A stretch of DNA of 61,417 nt from Perkinsus olseni (lineage: Eukaryota; Perkinsozoa; Perkinsida; Perkinsidae), in contig JABANP010000308.1 in NCBI GenBank assembly GCA_013115135.1, positions 1-61,417 of the forward strand. The letters are read 5' to 3'. The notes under the pieces were generated by a model. It was not told the origin of the DNA. It did no database searches and saw only the letters and a program-made list of their open reading frames with translations. Position 1 is the first letter of the stretch. Each line of letters opens with the position of its first letter. Below are positions 19,501-27,528 of this stretch, in pieces. The translations under genes were made by a program, and so were the position numbers.

Positions 19501-22472
19501 AATGTGTTGGTCCGGTCACGAGTATATCCTTCTGCGGCTTCATTCTGAAGGATGGTCTCTACAGTCCGGATCCGAAAATGGGCGTCTATACGGCTAAGTC
19601 CGCGGAATCTGCCTTCGCTGAGATGCTATCCTATGTACGTAATAGGAGTGAACGGCAATTGGCATGGGTCCGAAGCTGGGTTGGTCGGTTCAATTTCTTC
19701 AGGGGTTGGTTGAGCCCAGAGAGGCTGCGTGATCTACATTCCCTTTGTGGCTACATCAAACCTCTTCAGCGGGGAGTTGCCGTCTCAGACAAAGATCGGA
19801 AGTTGAGAGAGGCCTTCTTGCGGCTCTGCTCTGATGTATTCAACAATCGGATCCTCCCCTTGGCCTTCGGTCAGCCGGGGCCTCGCACACTTGGTACGAT
19901 CGTCTGTACAGATGCAAATCTCACTTCTTGGTCTGGTATCGTCTTGCGAGTTGAGGCCTGCGACGAGCATGAGTCGACTGGTGGTCCCTCTGATCGGCTG
20001 GGACAGGATCTCGAGCCGGATAACTCCCTCTATGAAGCGATGGGAGAGGTGATTGTTAGCCTCAAATCGTTGCCTGAGTTTGAAGGTAAGAATCTTAGGC
20101 TGGTTCCGGTTCGAGTGACCGGAGGTGTGTGGACTATTGGTGAGTCTCGTCAGAGCTCGACATGGAGAGAACGAGCTGCACAACTCCTTTGTATCGAGGA
20201 GGCGCGGGTACACCTCACCTCACCAACAGTTATAGTTAGTGATAACCAGAATGTGGGCAAACAGTGGCATGAGGTAGAGGATGTATTTGGGGGCAAATGG
20301 GCCTCAATGGTCGAGCTCTACATGCGAACGGTGACTCATCGGTTATGGGTCCGACGTGATGGCCTACCGGCTTTGGCCGACGCTTTTGCGCGGTTCTTCG
20401 TATCAGCTTCACCAACTGGTCGATCGGACAGGGTAAATGGAGGAGCCCGGTGGACTGGGTCTTCCTCGGAATTGAATGCTGGGTCACAAGTCGACTTACA
20501 AATGGTTGCTGTGGACTTCAACCCTGCCCTGGTCGACGTGGATGATGACGTCGAGTCGATGGGATTGGATGTTTCGGACAGTGCCCTTGCCACTGAGTCC
20601 TCTGTCTACTCGGACTCAGATACTGACATCGTCGCCCTTTATGATTCCTCGGGATCTCACGAGGGCGCGGATCGCCCGATGACCCTCAGGGAGGTCATTG
20701 AGCATTTGGAGGCGTATTTTTCGAGAGTCGGTAATGGCGGCTTTCTGGATGAGGTGCGGCGAGCCCAATCAGTGGACTCGTCAACCTCGTATATGGGTCT
20801 GAAGGTGAAAGATGTCATCCAATTTCTCATCACTGCGGATGCGGAGGGCGTAGCTGGAGACGACCGCTCAAAGCAGAAGAAGTTGTTGGCGGTCTCTAAG
20901 AGGTTCTTCCTAAGGGATGGTTTGCTCTTCTATCACACCTACTCTGGTTTCAAGCTTTACATCCCACGGGCTATAAGTGGTGCTGTTCTCAAGAGGGCTA
21001 CCCGAGGGACAGGACCCTGGATGAGGTCTTTCATTATCAGCAGTTATCATGATACAAATACGGTTGGCATACACAGGGGAACACCACGGCTTGTGCCGGC
21101 TGTGAGTAAGTTCTACTGGTGGCCGGAACTCTACCGTGATTGTTCGCACTATTGTAGAACGTGTGTCCTATGTCAACGACGCAAGGCCAAAGTCGAGCTC
21201 CGAGGGGGCGAATTAGGTTCTACAATGATGCGCGCGAGCCGACCGTTTGAATGTGTGATCATCGACTACGCCGGTCCTTTCCGGCCCACCGAAGACGGCG
21301 AGACCTTCGTCTTCTTGGCGTTGGATGCTTTTTCACGGTGGTTATTTTTGGTACCAACGAAGGCTTCTGATTCCCGATCTGCAGCAGATGCTCTATGGGC
21401 CTCGGTGGTCAGTCAACATGGGCCTCCGGCCTTTTTGCATTCAGATCGTGGAGCCCACTTCACCTCGGGCACTATCCAGGAATTTTGTCAGAATATTCAT
21501 ACCATTCATACGATGGGATCTTCTCGGAATCCTAGGGTGCAAGGTGGGGTGGAAAGGTGTGTTCGTGAGCTGAAGTCGGCCTTGAAGGTCATGGAGGAGA
21601 AGCTACGAGGCCCGGACTTGGACTGGGCTAGGATGCTTCCTTCCATTGCTATGGTACATAATTGGTCATCGCCCGCCTACGGTGGAATTGTAGATGACTT
21701 CAGCCCGTATAAGCTCCTATTTGGTAAGTCGGCTCCGGATCCGTGCCTTGGGCAACTTACGGCTAGCGGTGAGATCGGTGATACTACTGAATACGTCCGA
21801 AGCCTTCGACAAGACATCCGACAAGCACATGAATTTTGGTCTGTGGTCAGAGAGAGGGAAGTCGATAAACGTTCAGACCGCCATCGCATGAAAGGACAAG
21901 ATGTGGAGTTCGGTCCGGGCGATAGAGTGCTGCGGGTTGTGCCGCAAGAAGTTCCTGGCGGCCAGGAAGGAGTGGTTCTGGGGCCTTATACAATAGTAGC
22001 CAAAATGGGTACAAACCACTATCGCGTCGAAGGCTCTGTCGACCCATTACCCACTCACCAGCTGCGTAGGATTCGCACTGACGAGTCTGTGAGGATTGGG
22101 ATACCCCTCTATGAGGAAGAAAATCTTCCACAGCGAGCCGATATTATCGACAAGTGGGCTCGACTACAGAAATCACCTTTGGAAGAATTAAAGACGGGCG
22201 ATTTTGTCATGTATGAGGTCAGAGATGAGAAAGATCCCATGCAGTTCTTTTATGACGTGGCCCGGGTCCAGTCGAATACGCCGGAGAAGAGGGAGATTTC
22301 GGCTACTTTGTTGTGGTTCGACTCGGAGGAGCGCTGGCGAGAGGATGGGGCCATGACTGGAACTATTTCTTATCAGGATATCGTTGCTAATGGATTCAAG
22401 CTTACTCGAGACCTTAGGGTCCCGAAGGTGTTATTAAAAAATCTATCCATTATCAACGAGGGGGCGAAGTGA
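16425..22472 (+). CDS. Gag-pol polyprotein of the Ty3-like element
   Basis: The 2015-residue polyprotein has a helical Gag region, then three zinc knuckles (CYRCGQQGHLAHNC, CPYCGSYDHKKSC, CRRCGKPGHLPGVC, about residues 446-505). Protease is at ALVDSGAGASFV (about 605). RT carries RNYQDDVLICG (YxDD, about 988) and RNase H IVCTDANL and VIVSDNQ. Integrase has a zinc-binding segment (HYCRTCVLCQRRK), a core with IDYAGPF, HSDRGAHF and GGVERCV (D35E spacing), and a GPY/F-like VVLGPYTIVAK. About 150 further residues follow with no domain that I know. The frame begins inside the 5' LTR and its TGA is the first three bases of the 3' LTR. No frameshift separates gag and pol. Confidence 0.9.
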   Translation: MAWKGVYKYLIISSIVSGFDITQVYSLSMPPASSSEGQVPDQRHFVTDLGAVPRNNIVSVVRGLENEVHQQRGPPYSTFLAELGNSVYGALEANEQFRADVGEVPDGIALAELWLPAFSWLIEELVYPTSPSPWFFSAIKWAIISAGVNSPGGHRLQGRRELKDAISSQVNAEREAARSSLRTRTNPDALVPSPRGVGQPTPALSDEQHYKVVQRARQVAESCGLEKFDGTNDNYVVFRDQARSVLRSSPFLSGNAQLELIFQLLKGGPLLYARRESAAVGLYELPPGVAIERLVAILDSRYDTPQARRGALRVWESLRQTPSETVRQYTARFEEARGLYEDREGKAIADEVLTVKFSNGLTSTAGIAARSIADPMVDRSFEEYVRTVNAYALTFESEAKQVFSKDQASATARSSPTTRTQLMFGDLSEAQGPRGGQPGAKRRGTGCYRCGQQGHLAHNCAATNVKDAQLRCPYCGSYDHKKSCKRPTKPCRRCGKPGHLPGVCRSPKLDRQDSVRVQSSSASPGNLASGANKPEESPSSEGKSEGIPVGTGSGLAVSNESRLVDMPDSAGNGVIEGLDIPPPVMHLRVGSKPEMRQTDKCVHVEALVDSGAGASFVTAELVQFLLAQGIVDQDSVKPIPGISVTFGNGARSQCTRAIKIPLRPIDGYENGTLWISCLISVQGRNSLVLGRPAMRLMGIRLDQASGSIASSYGLADFGDPPGEDRLTREVMACASSVDSVSPLTVVHDVVQKDATFETVKDAKGQQRLRLRVPALEIAGVLPFSESLRRRSVVDEAILHARLCQMESQGQLERVSVGDAVVQLESVIIDKLQHDKDKPRQFPDPELEKRYRITLDLRPVNAMRLCNTGAGVAWLPNSMVNPGTSSGEARIDLKQHQASAAEILRSVPAECTRWFGKLDLSNAFYSIEIPSAIRGLFCTRSRAPDGTQVFWRLTRLPQGWTLSPIYFARAVQYVLSLCEAQRPSSVVVRNYQDDVLICGKDKSSVEQFMATVVAKLEELGFTVNPSKCVGPVTSISFCGFILKDGLYSPDPKMGVYTAKSAESAFAEMLSYVRNRSERQLAWVRSWVGRFNFFRGWLSPERLRDLHSLCGYIKPLQRGVAVSDKDRKLREAFLRLCSDVFNNRILPLAFGQPGPRTLGTIVCTDANLTSWSGIVLRVEACDEHESTGGPSDRLGQDLEPDNSLYEAMGEVIVSLKSLPEFEGKNLRLVPVRVTGGVWTIGESRQSSTWRERAAQLLCIEEARVHLTSPTVIVSDNQNVGKQWHEVEDVFGGKWASMVELYMRTVTHRLWVRRDGLPALADAFARFFVSASPTGRSDRVNGGARWTGSSSELNAGSQVDLQMVAVDFNPALVDVDDDVESMGLDVSDSALATESSVYSDSDTDIVALYDSSGSHEGADRPMTLREVIEHLEAYFSRVGNGGFLDEVRRAQSVDSSTSYMGLKVKDVIQFLITADAEGVAGDDRSKQKKLLAVSKRFFLRDGLLFYHTYSGFKLYIPRAISGAVLKRATRGTGPWMRSFIISSYHDTNTVGIHRGTPRLVPAVSKFYWWPELYRDCSHYCRTCVLCQRRKAKVELRGGELGSTMMRASRPFECVIIDYAGPFRPTEDGETFVFLALDAFSRWLFLVPTKASDSRSAADALWASVVSQHGPPAFLHSDRGAHFTSGTIQEFCQNIHTIHTMGSSRNPRVQGGVERCVRELKSALKVMEEKLRGPDLDWARMLPSIAMVHNWSSPAYGGIVDDFSPYKLLFGKSAPDPCLGQLTASGEIGDTTEYVRSLRQDIRQAHEFWSVVREREVDKRSDRHRMKGQDVEFGPGDRVLRVVPQEVPGGQEGVVLGPYTIVAKMGTNHYRVEGSVDPLPTHQLRRIRTDESVRIGIPLYEEENLPQRADIIDKWARLQKSPLEELKTGDFVMYEVRDEKDPMQFFYDVARVQSNTPEKREISATLLWFDSEERWREDGAMTGTISYQDIVANGFKLTRDLRVPKVLLKNLSIINEGAK

Positions 22473-22904
22473 AAGGAAGAGACTGTGCGTTTTGCTATGA
22501 TGCGATCATCGTGGGGCGTGACCTCGTGATACGTCGCGCGTGCTGTCTCCAATCTTCTCCACTGTGGATTTTGCCACACCGTCATGTTGGATATGTTGCA
22601 TCTTGTCGGGGACTCGTGACCGTGTTTGCACATCGGAGTAGAATCTCTTTTTCTGTCAATCGTTATCGTTGGTCGTCACCTTTCGAAATAAAGGAAGGTA
22701 GTGTAAATTCCTTCCTGAGGGTAGGGCTGCAGGGAGACAGCCATACCATATTTCTGCGAGATCATGGCCTGGGAAGGCGTTTACAAGTATCTGATTATTT
22801 GATCCATCGTATCAGGTTTTGATATCACTCAAGTTTATAGTCCATCTATGCCACCCGCTTCGAGTTCGGAAGGACAAGTTCCTGACCAGAGACACTTCGT
22901 TACA
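22470..22904 (+). repeat. 3' LTR of the Ty3-like element
   Basis: 435 bases, followed by the target duplication ATAG. Its first three bases supply the gag-pol stop codon. Confidence 0.9.
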
Positions 22905-23091
22905 ATAGACACCGAATCAGCAACGGCCTTGTCGATGGTGAGCTCCTCGTCTTGAGATCGCGCCTGGCTCAGTCGTGACCTTATCTGCCGCAGCAAGACC
23001 CCATGGAACCGTTCGAAAAGGCCGCCATAGTGCTGACAGTCTCTAGGGAGAGTGGCATAGGCGATGTTGTTGTCCTCGAGGTAGAGGATGG
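22905..23091 (-). pseudogene. Integrase middle segment of the old element
   Basis: CQHYGGLFERFHGVLLRQI contains the Glu-bearing end of a DDE integrase core, and DKAVADSVSI runs into the ATAG insertion site and continues at 16130. The upstream end stops abruptly at the short element beginning at 23092. Confidence 0.7.
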
Positions 23092-23843
23092 GGTGTATCA
23101 CGACTCGTACACCGAAAACTCGTACACTTTCATTTCGTACACGACTCGTACACTGAATGCTCGTTCACCCCTTGGATCCGTACACCGTCGTTTCGTACAC
23201 TTAAAACTCGTACACATAATACTCGTACACATAAAACTCATACACGTAAAACCCATACACATAAAACTCGTACATCGTCAGCTCGTACACGAGCACGACT
23301 CGTACACTATGCTGCTTGAGTCGCATTTTTGGGCCGCGCGCTGAGAGCAATGGCGGAGCGAAGGAAGTAAAATTGTCGATAGAGAGCGAATTGTTTGCGC
23401 CACTCTGTTAGTAAATGTTCAATAGTGTGAGTGGTATGGAGGTTAAGGTAACGGGTTATCAATCCAAAGGTCGCGGGTTCGATCCTATGTACAGGCTCGG
23501 CACGACAGGGAGGAGATAAACAGTCAAGTAGAGGCGGCAGTGCGCCGCGACTTGCCTAAAAAATTTTCGCAGGGTGTACGAAATGACGGTGTACGAGTTG
23601 AAAGTGGGTGTGTGTATGAAATGACGGTGTACGAGCATTATGTGTACGAGTGTTTTGTGTACGGGTATTATGTGTACGAGTATTTTGCGTACGAGTTTTA
23701 CATGTACGAGTTTTCTGTGTATGAGTTTTCCGTGCACGAGTCCTCAGTGTACGGGTATTTGGTGTACGAGTCGAAGATGTACGAGTTTTCGAGACATGAG
23801 TCGAAAATGTACGAGTTTTCGGTGTACGAGTCGTGAACATCCC
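23092..23843 (+). mobile_element. Short MULE-type element with TCGTACAC arrays and an internal tRNA-like block, copy 1
   Basis: The left part holds about 15 repeats of CTCGTACAC (spacing about 15 bases) and the right part the same unit inverted (GTGTACGAG). The two arms form long terminal inverted arrays. The ends are GGTGTATCACGAC... and ...GTCGTGAACATCCC. The middle carries a tRNA-like block and a GC-rich stretch. It encodes nothing credible. Copy 2 at 28524-29341 is inverted and carries extra palindromes. Unlike copy 2 this copy has no matching flanks, and the old element's RT region is missing beside it, so a deletion probably happened here. Confidence 0.75.
23428..23498 (+). repeat. tRNA-like module inside the MULE-type element
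   Basis: A B box GGTTCGATCC (23476-23485) follows an A-box-like TGGTATGGAGGTTAAGG by about 30 bases. The block AATCCAAAGGTCGCGGGTTC is tRNA-like from anticodon arm to T arm. It lacks a clean acceptor stem, so it is probably a tRNA-derived pol III promoter rather than a tRNA gene. The other copy is on the minus strand at 28933-29005. Confidence 0.5.
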
Positions 23844-24113
23844 GTTGAACCTCAGGCGTTAGCCTAGCACTGACTAATCGGGCTCGTCTCATAGCAACAC
23901 CATTGCTGGAAGTGTCAGGCCTCGTCGCACCCTTCCACGGTATAGACAGACAGAACCGCCCTCTGGTTGACCTAGGGGTTGGTGGCTTCAGCTTCCAGTC
24001 AAAGGCCTTAGCACCGTCATCGCCAAGTGGTTGTTGATGACCTCGCAGAGTCCTCTGGGCCTGCTGAGCATCAGACAATCCCTTGCAGGGGGTGAGGTCG
24101 GAGGAGTCGGACT
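23844..24113 (-). pseudogene. Start of pol of the old element, truncated
   Basis: The frame shifts relative to gag-protease at about 24114. It reads LSDAQQAQRTLRG and later FCLSIPWKG, which resembles the segment before the RT of BEL/Pao elements. It ends at the MULE-type element without reaching the RT. The gag-protease stop followed by pol in another frame could be programmed frameshifting or decay. Confidence 0.5.
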
Positions 24114-25831
24114 CTACCCTGGGTGGACACTCGTCACGAGTGACTCGTGCTGGGCGAACTGAAGTAAGACGTCCGTGGGGATCTCCGGGTCTTCGTCAGA
24201 GTCGGAGTCGTCTTCCTCGGAGTCCGTCTCGTGGTCAACGGCCAAGTAGCACAGCTCAGTCAGTTGGTACTCTTCTCGTCGACGACTATCAGGGCAGTCA
24301 GGCTTAATCTTCGGACCGTAGATGTGCTTAGCCAACTTCTCAGCCTCATTTCCGACCAACAACAGGTTACGGTCAAGTAGCCAGAGAGCCCCAAGGTCCC
24401 GCAGAAGATTAGTCGAAAGGATGAGGTCGTAGGCCAGGTCTGAGTCGACGATGACAAAGTCTTCCGGAACCTCAGTACCATCCTCGAAGCGGACGACCAA
24501 CCCAACCGCCTTACCCACAACCACGGGTGAGCTACAATTCGCCGTTCTCAACCGGATCATAGTGTCTTGCATATGGCCACCGGGGAGAGCGTCGAAGACT
24601 CGCTTGTGCATAACCGATATCATAGCCCCGCTGTCCAACAAAGCGGTCTGAGCCTTACTGCCGTTGATGGAGATGGTGACGACTTGTGACAGACCACGAT
24701 AGGGTAGCAGGCTAATGGCTTGGATGTCCTTCACACCAGGCTTCTTCTGCCGACAGGCTAGACTAGAGTGGTTCATCCTGCCGCACCTTCCGCACTTGAC
24801 ACCGTAACTGTCGAACTGCCGGGGACAAAAATAGGCTTTACCATGGCACAAGCCACAGAACAGACAACGTTCAGACTCAAACTCCAACTCCTGCTCGCAG
24901 ACCTCTGGTAGATGAGACACACCACCCTTGTCGAGGCATCGGCCACACCGGGCTCTGATAATCCGCCGGTTGTTGTCAGCGTTGAGAATCAAGTCATCTG
25001 CTCGGGTCCTTGCTGGCTTGTTGGCCTTAGCTGAAGCTGAACCCTTGTTGGGGCGGTCAGATGGTTTGGTCGTAGAATGTGAAGAAGTCTTTCGGGTAGG
25101 AGCCCCAGGGTTCATCGCCACAGCGTTCACTTGGTAGTCAGGGTCTTCAGTAGTCTCACAGGTGACGCCGCAGACATCCTTGGCGTTGCAGTGGGGGTCC
25201 CAGTGCACTTGAGCCCAAGCCTTGGCAGCTTGCACCACCTCCTGGTATGACATGCCTTGAGCTCCGGGTAGCTTGTAGCCCCGCTCGTTGAGGAAGGTCT
25301 GACACTTCGCCGGGAGGGACGCATGCAGACGACATTTCATCTCATTCATGTCAGTCAGCTTGGCAGAAGAACAACCACGGCTCCGGGCGACCTCTCTCGC
25401 AGTAGTCTCAAAGTCGCTCCAGAACTGAAGGAACTTGACGCCCTTGTGCAGCCACATCTGACTCCACTTGGTTTCCAAAGTATCAGCATCGGTGCCGGAG
25501 TAGATCTCGTCCATGAATTCCCACAAGGTGTCTAGTCGCATCTTCCAATAGGAACCGGTAGTATCATAAGCCTCGTTGCCGTGGCGGTCGACGTCGTTGA
25601 GTCCTCGGTCCGACTCGTAGGTGTCGAGCAACCTCTGAATGGCCGGGGTGACGTTGTGCCGCACCGTGAAGTACTTGGTGCAATAGTCGCTCCAGACATA
25701 GTCGGGGGACGTCTGAACCTTGAATCTGAATTCACTCAAAGGGATTCCATCAGCATCACCGGTCCATTGCTCACCTAGGAGGTAGTACTGACGGCTTACT
25801 TGGTAGTAAGCATAGTTGATATCACGGGGGC
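24114..25831 (-). pseudogene. Gag (C-terminal part) and protease of the old element
   Basis: The open frame runs from the insertion point of the 25832 element. It contains a Gag-like helical region, Cys clusters (CGRCLDKGG, CLFCGLCHG, CGRCGRMNHSSLAC) and a retropepsin box LLDSGAMISVM with the downstream hydrophobic segment YDLILSTNLL. An acidic tail (SEEDDSDSDEDPE) precedes the stop. The first 285 residues of gag are separated by the insertion and lie at 31680-32536. Confidence 0.75.
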
Positions 25832-25980
25832 TGTAGACTGTGTGCTAAGCTGTTGTGTGTCAGCGCTGTCCCCTTAGCGCGAGTATCCTCTAGCCATACT
25901 TCAATTGCAATAGAGCATTGTTGATAGTACTTATAATTTCCCTACTATCTGCTTGGCTGTTGTGCTACCCTGGACCTACA
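25832..25980 (+). repeat. 5' LTR (149 bp)
   Basis: TG...CA ends, preceded by the GGGC target duplication. Identical by eye to 31531-31679. Confidence 0.9.
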
Positions 25981-25982
25981 AG

Positions 25983-25992
25983 TGGTAGCAGC
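25983..25992 (+). promoter_or_regulatory. Primer-binding site, initiator tRNA-Met type
   Basis: TGGTAGCAGC is complementary to the CUGCUACCA 3' end known for eukaryotic initiator tRNA-Met and lies two bases after the 5' LTR. Complementarity weakens after about nine bases. Confidence 0.6.
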
Positions 25993-26039
25993 TCCTTTTC
26001 TACAAACGACAACCCCGGGTTCTACAAGATTCACACAAT

Positions 26040-26895
26040 ATGGTAAATGGTTCAACGCTACGTGTGACCCCAACTATTCTGGATGGCGAGAACCTCACGA
26101 TCGGCAAGATTGAAGCTTGGTTTCGGAAGTATAAGACCATCTCGGCCTTCTATCAGTGGGACACCCCTACGAGTGTGAACTATCTTACCTTATTTTTCGA
26201 AGGTTCGGTATCGACTGCGTATGATTGTATTCCGGAGAAATCAAGAACGGATTTGGACTCGATAAAGGCCAACTTGATCAAGAGTCTCCTTACTACAGAC
26301 CCGTATGAGGCATTCCGATCTAGAGTATTGGTACCCAGCGAGACCTTTCGAGATTACGGTGCAGATCTGGTTCATCTAGCAAACCGTATGATTAGCAGTA
26401 ATGGTGATGTGGTATCTAATAGTGTCATCGATGGCCTTGCCCGAGCGCAATTTCTCTCTGGAATACCTGTTGACGTAGCTGACAAGCTCAGAGTTTTTAC
26501 AACTCGGCACTTTGGAGGAGTTGGTCCAACGCGCAGAGATTGTTGCTAATAGCAAGAGCGACGATGAGCCTGTACAGGGTAATGCCTTCTATTCTAACTA
26601 TGGTCAACGAGTTTTTGGAAAAGGAAAAGGCTATCGTGGTGGTAAAGGTGGTAAAGGTGGTTATGGTAAAGGCTTTGGAACACGTTACCAGGGTGGTAAA
26701 GGCTTTGAGCGAGGACGTTCTCAAGAAGATAAGTTCTGGTTTAACCGATGTTATAATTGTGGAGTCCTTGGCCACCTTGCGCGAAACTGCTCTATGCAAC
26801 CAGTGCAAAATCCACAAGCTAACGCTGCGATTTCCGACATCATCACTGATGATACACAAGGGGTCATGGAAAGCATTGATGAGCAGGGAAACTAA
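26040..26895 (+). pseudogene. Gag of the 149-bp-LTR element, one frame break
   Basis: MVNGSTLRVTPTILDG starts a Gag-like helical protein. A one-base shift at the T5 run near 26500 moves the frame to the part with LEELVQRAEIVA, a Gly/Lys-rich stretch (GKGGYGKGFG) and the zinc knuckle CYNCGVLGHLARNC at about 26753-26794. The stop is at 26893-26895. The two frames overlap from 26512 to 26549. Confidence 0.75.
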
Positions 26896-27528
26896 TTACG
26901 GGGCATGTTTATACTGGATTAGACATGCTCCAGGGTGCTATGAGTTCATCCAGTAATGGTCTTATGTATGTAGATGGTGTTGCTTTTAGATTTCATGCTG
27001 GATAGTGGCTCGTCTTTGTCACTTATTCCGGCTCACCTACTTTCTCGATTGAAGGTTTCACCCGAACGGGAATCTTTACCCTCCGTTCGCTGGATAAATA
27101 CTGTCTCTGGGTGTGTATCGTTATCCTGTACTGTTCAATTGAGTTGCATTATCGAAGAGTCGAGATTCACTCATAAGTTTTTTTGTGCTCCCCGAACGAT
27201 GATTTACAGTATGTTTTTGCTCGGAGTCGATTTCTTAGCACATAATAATGTAGTTCTTGATTACAGTCGTAAGCCATTCAAGTTTTTAATAAATAAATCT
27301 TTATCGTTCTCATATGCTAACGTACCATTTTTTGCTCGTAATTCTTCATCGGTCGATATTCGTGAGTTCCGGACGCTATGCTCTAAGACCTATGCTAATG
27401 AAGACTGGGTTTGTTATCCGGAACCGTGGGTACATGCAGAAACGGTATTCCGTAATGACTATTTTGCGGTAACGGTCGCAGCAAGAAGAGATGACCCGTT
27501 GAAGAAGAAATTTTTTTACGGGTATTAA
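26896..27528 (+). pseudogene. Protease region of the 149-bp-LTR element
   Basis: The retropepsin box FMLDSGSSLSLIP is at about 26995, with SMFLLGVDFLAHNNVVLDY as the distal hydrophobic motif. The segment before it (VYTGLDMLQG, VDGVAFRF) is in another frame, so at least two one-base shifts lie between the zinc knuckle and the active site. The frame ends in TAA after an AAATTTTTTTAC run. Confidence 0.65.

Larger units (their letters stand above)
16131..22904 (+). mobile_element. Ty3-like LTR retrotransposon with one uninterrupted gag-pol frame
   Basis: 435-bp LTRs (16131-16565 and 22470-22904, TGAAAGG...CGTTACA) differ at about three sites. The flanks carry the 4-bp duplication ATAG. A single frame of 2015 codons covers nearly the whole element. 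It disrupts the integrase of the older minus-strand element. The purine-rich tract GAGGGGGCGAAG abuts the 3' LTR. The domain order protease-RT-RNase H-integrase is that of Ty3/gypsy-type elements. A young, potentially intact copy. Confidence 0.9.

Noticed and set aside
17144..22131. Numerous short ORFs on both strands within the Ty3-like element
   Set aside because: All lie within the 2015-codon gag-pol frame and show no independent evidence of coding.
23100..23320. CRISPR array or telomere-like repeat
   Set aside because: The units are 8-9 bases with short irregular spacers, inverted in the other arm, and belong to a transposon end. The organism is eukaryotic.
23540..23867. Protein frames with YEF/TRT/RTS-type repeats (also 28510-28811)
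   Set aside because: They are translations of the TCGTACAC array of a non-coding element, including a chimeric extension of the RT frame at 28524.
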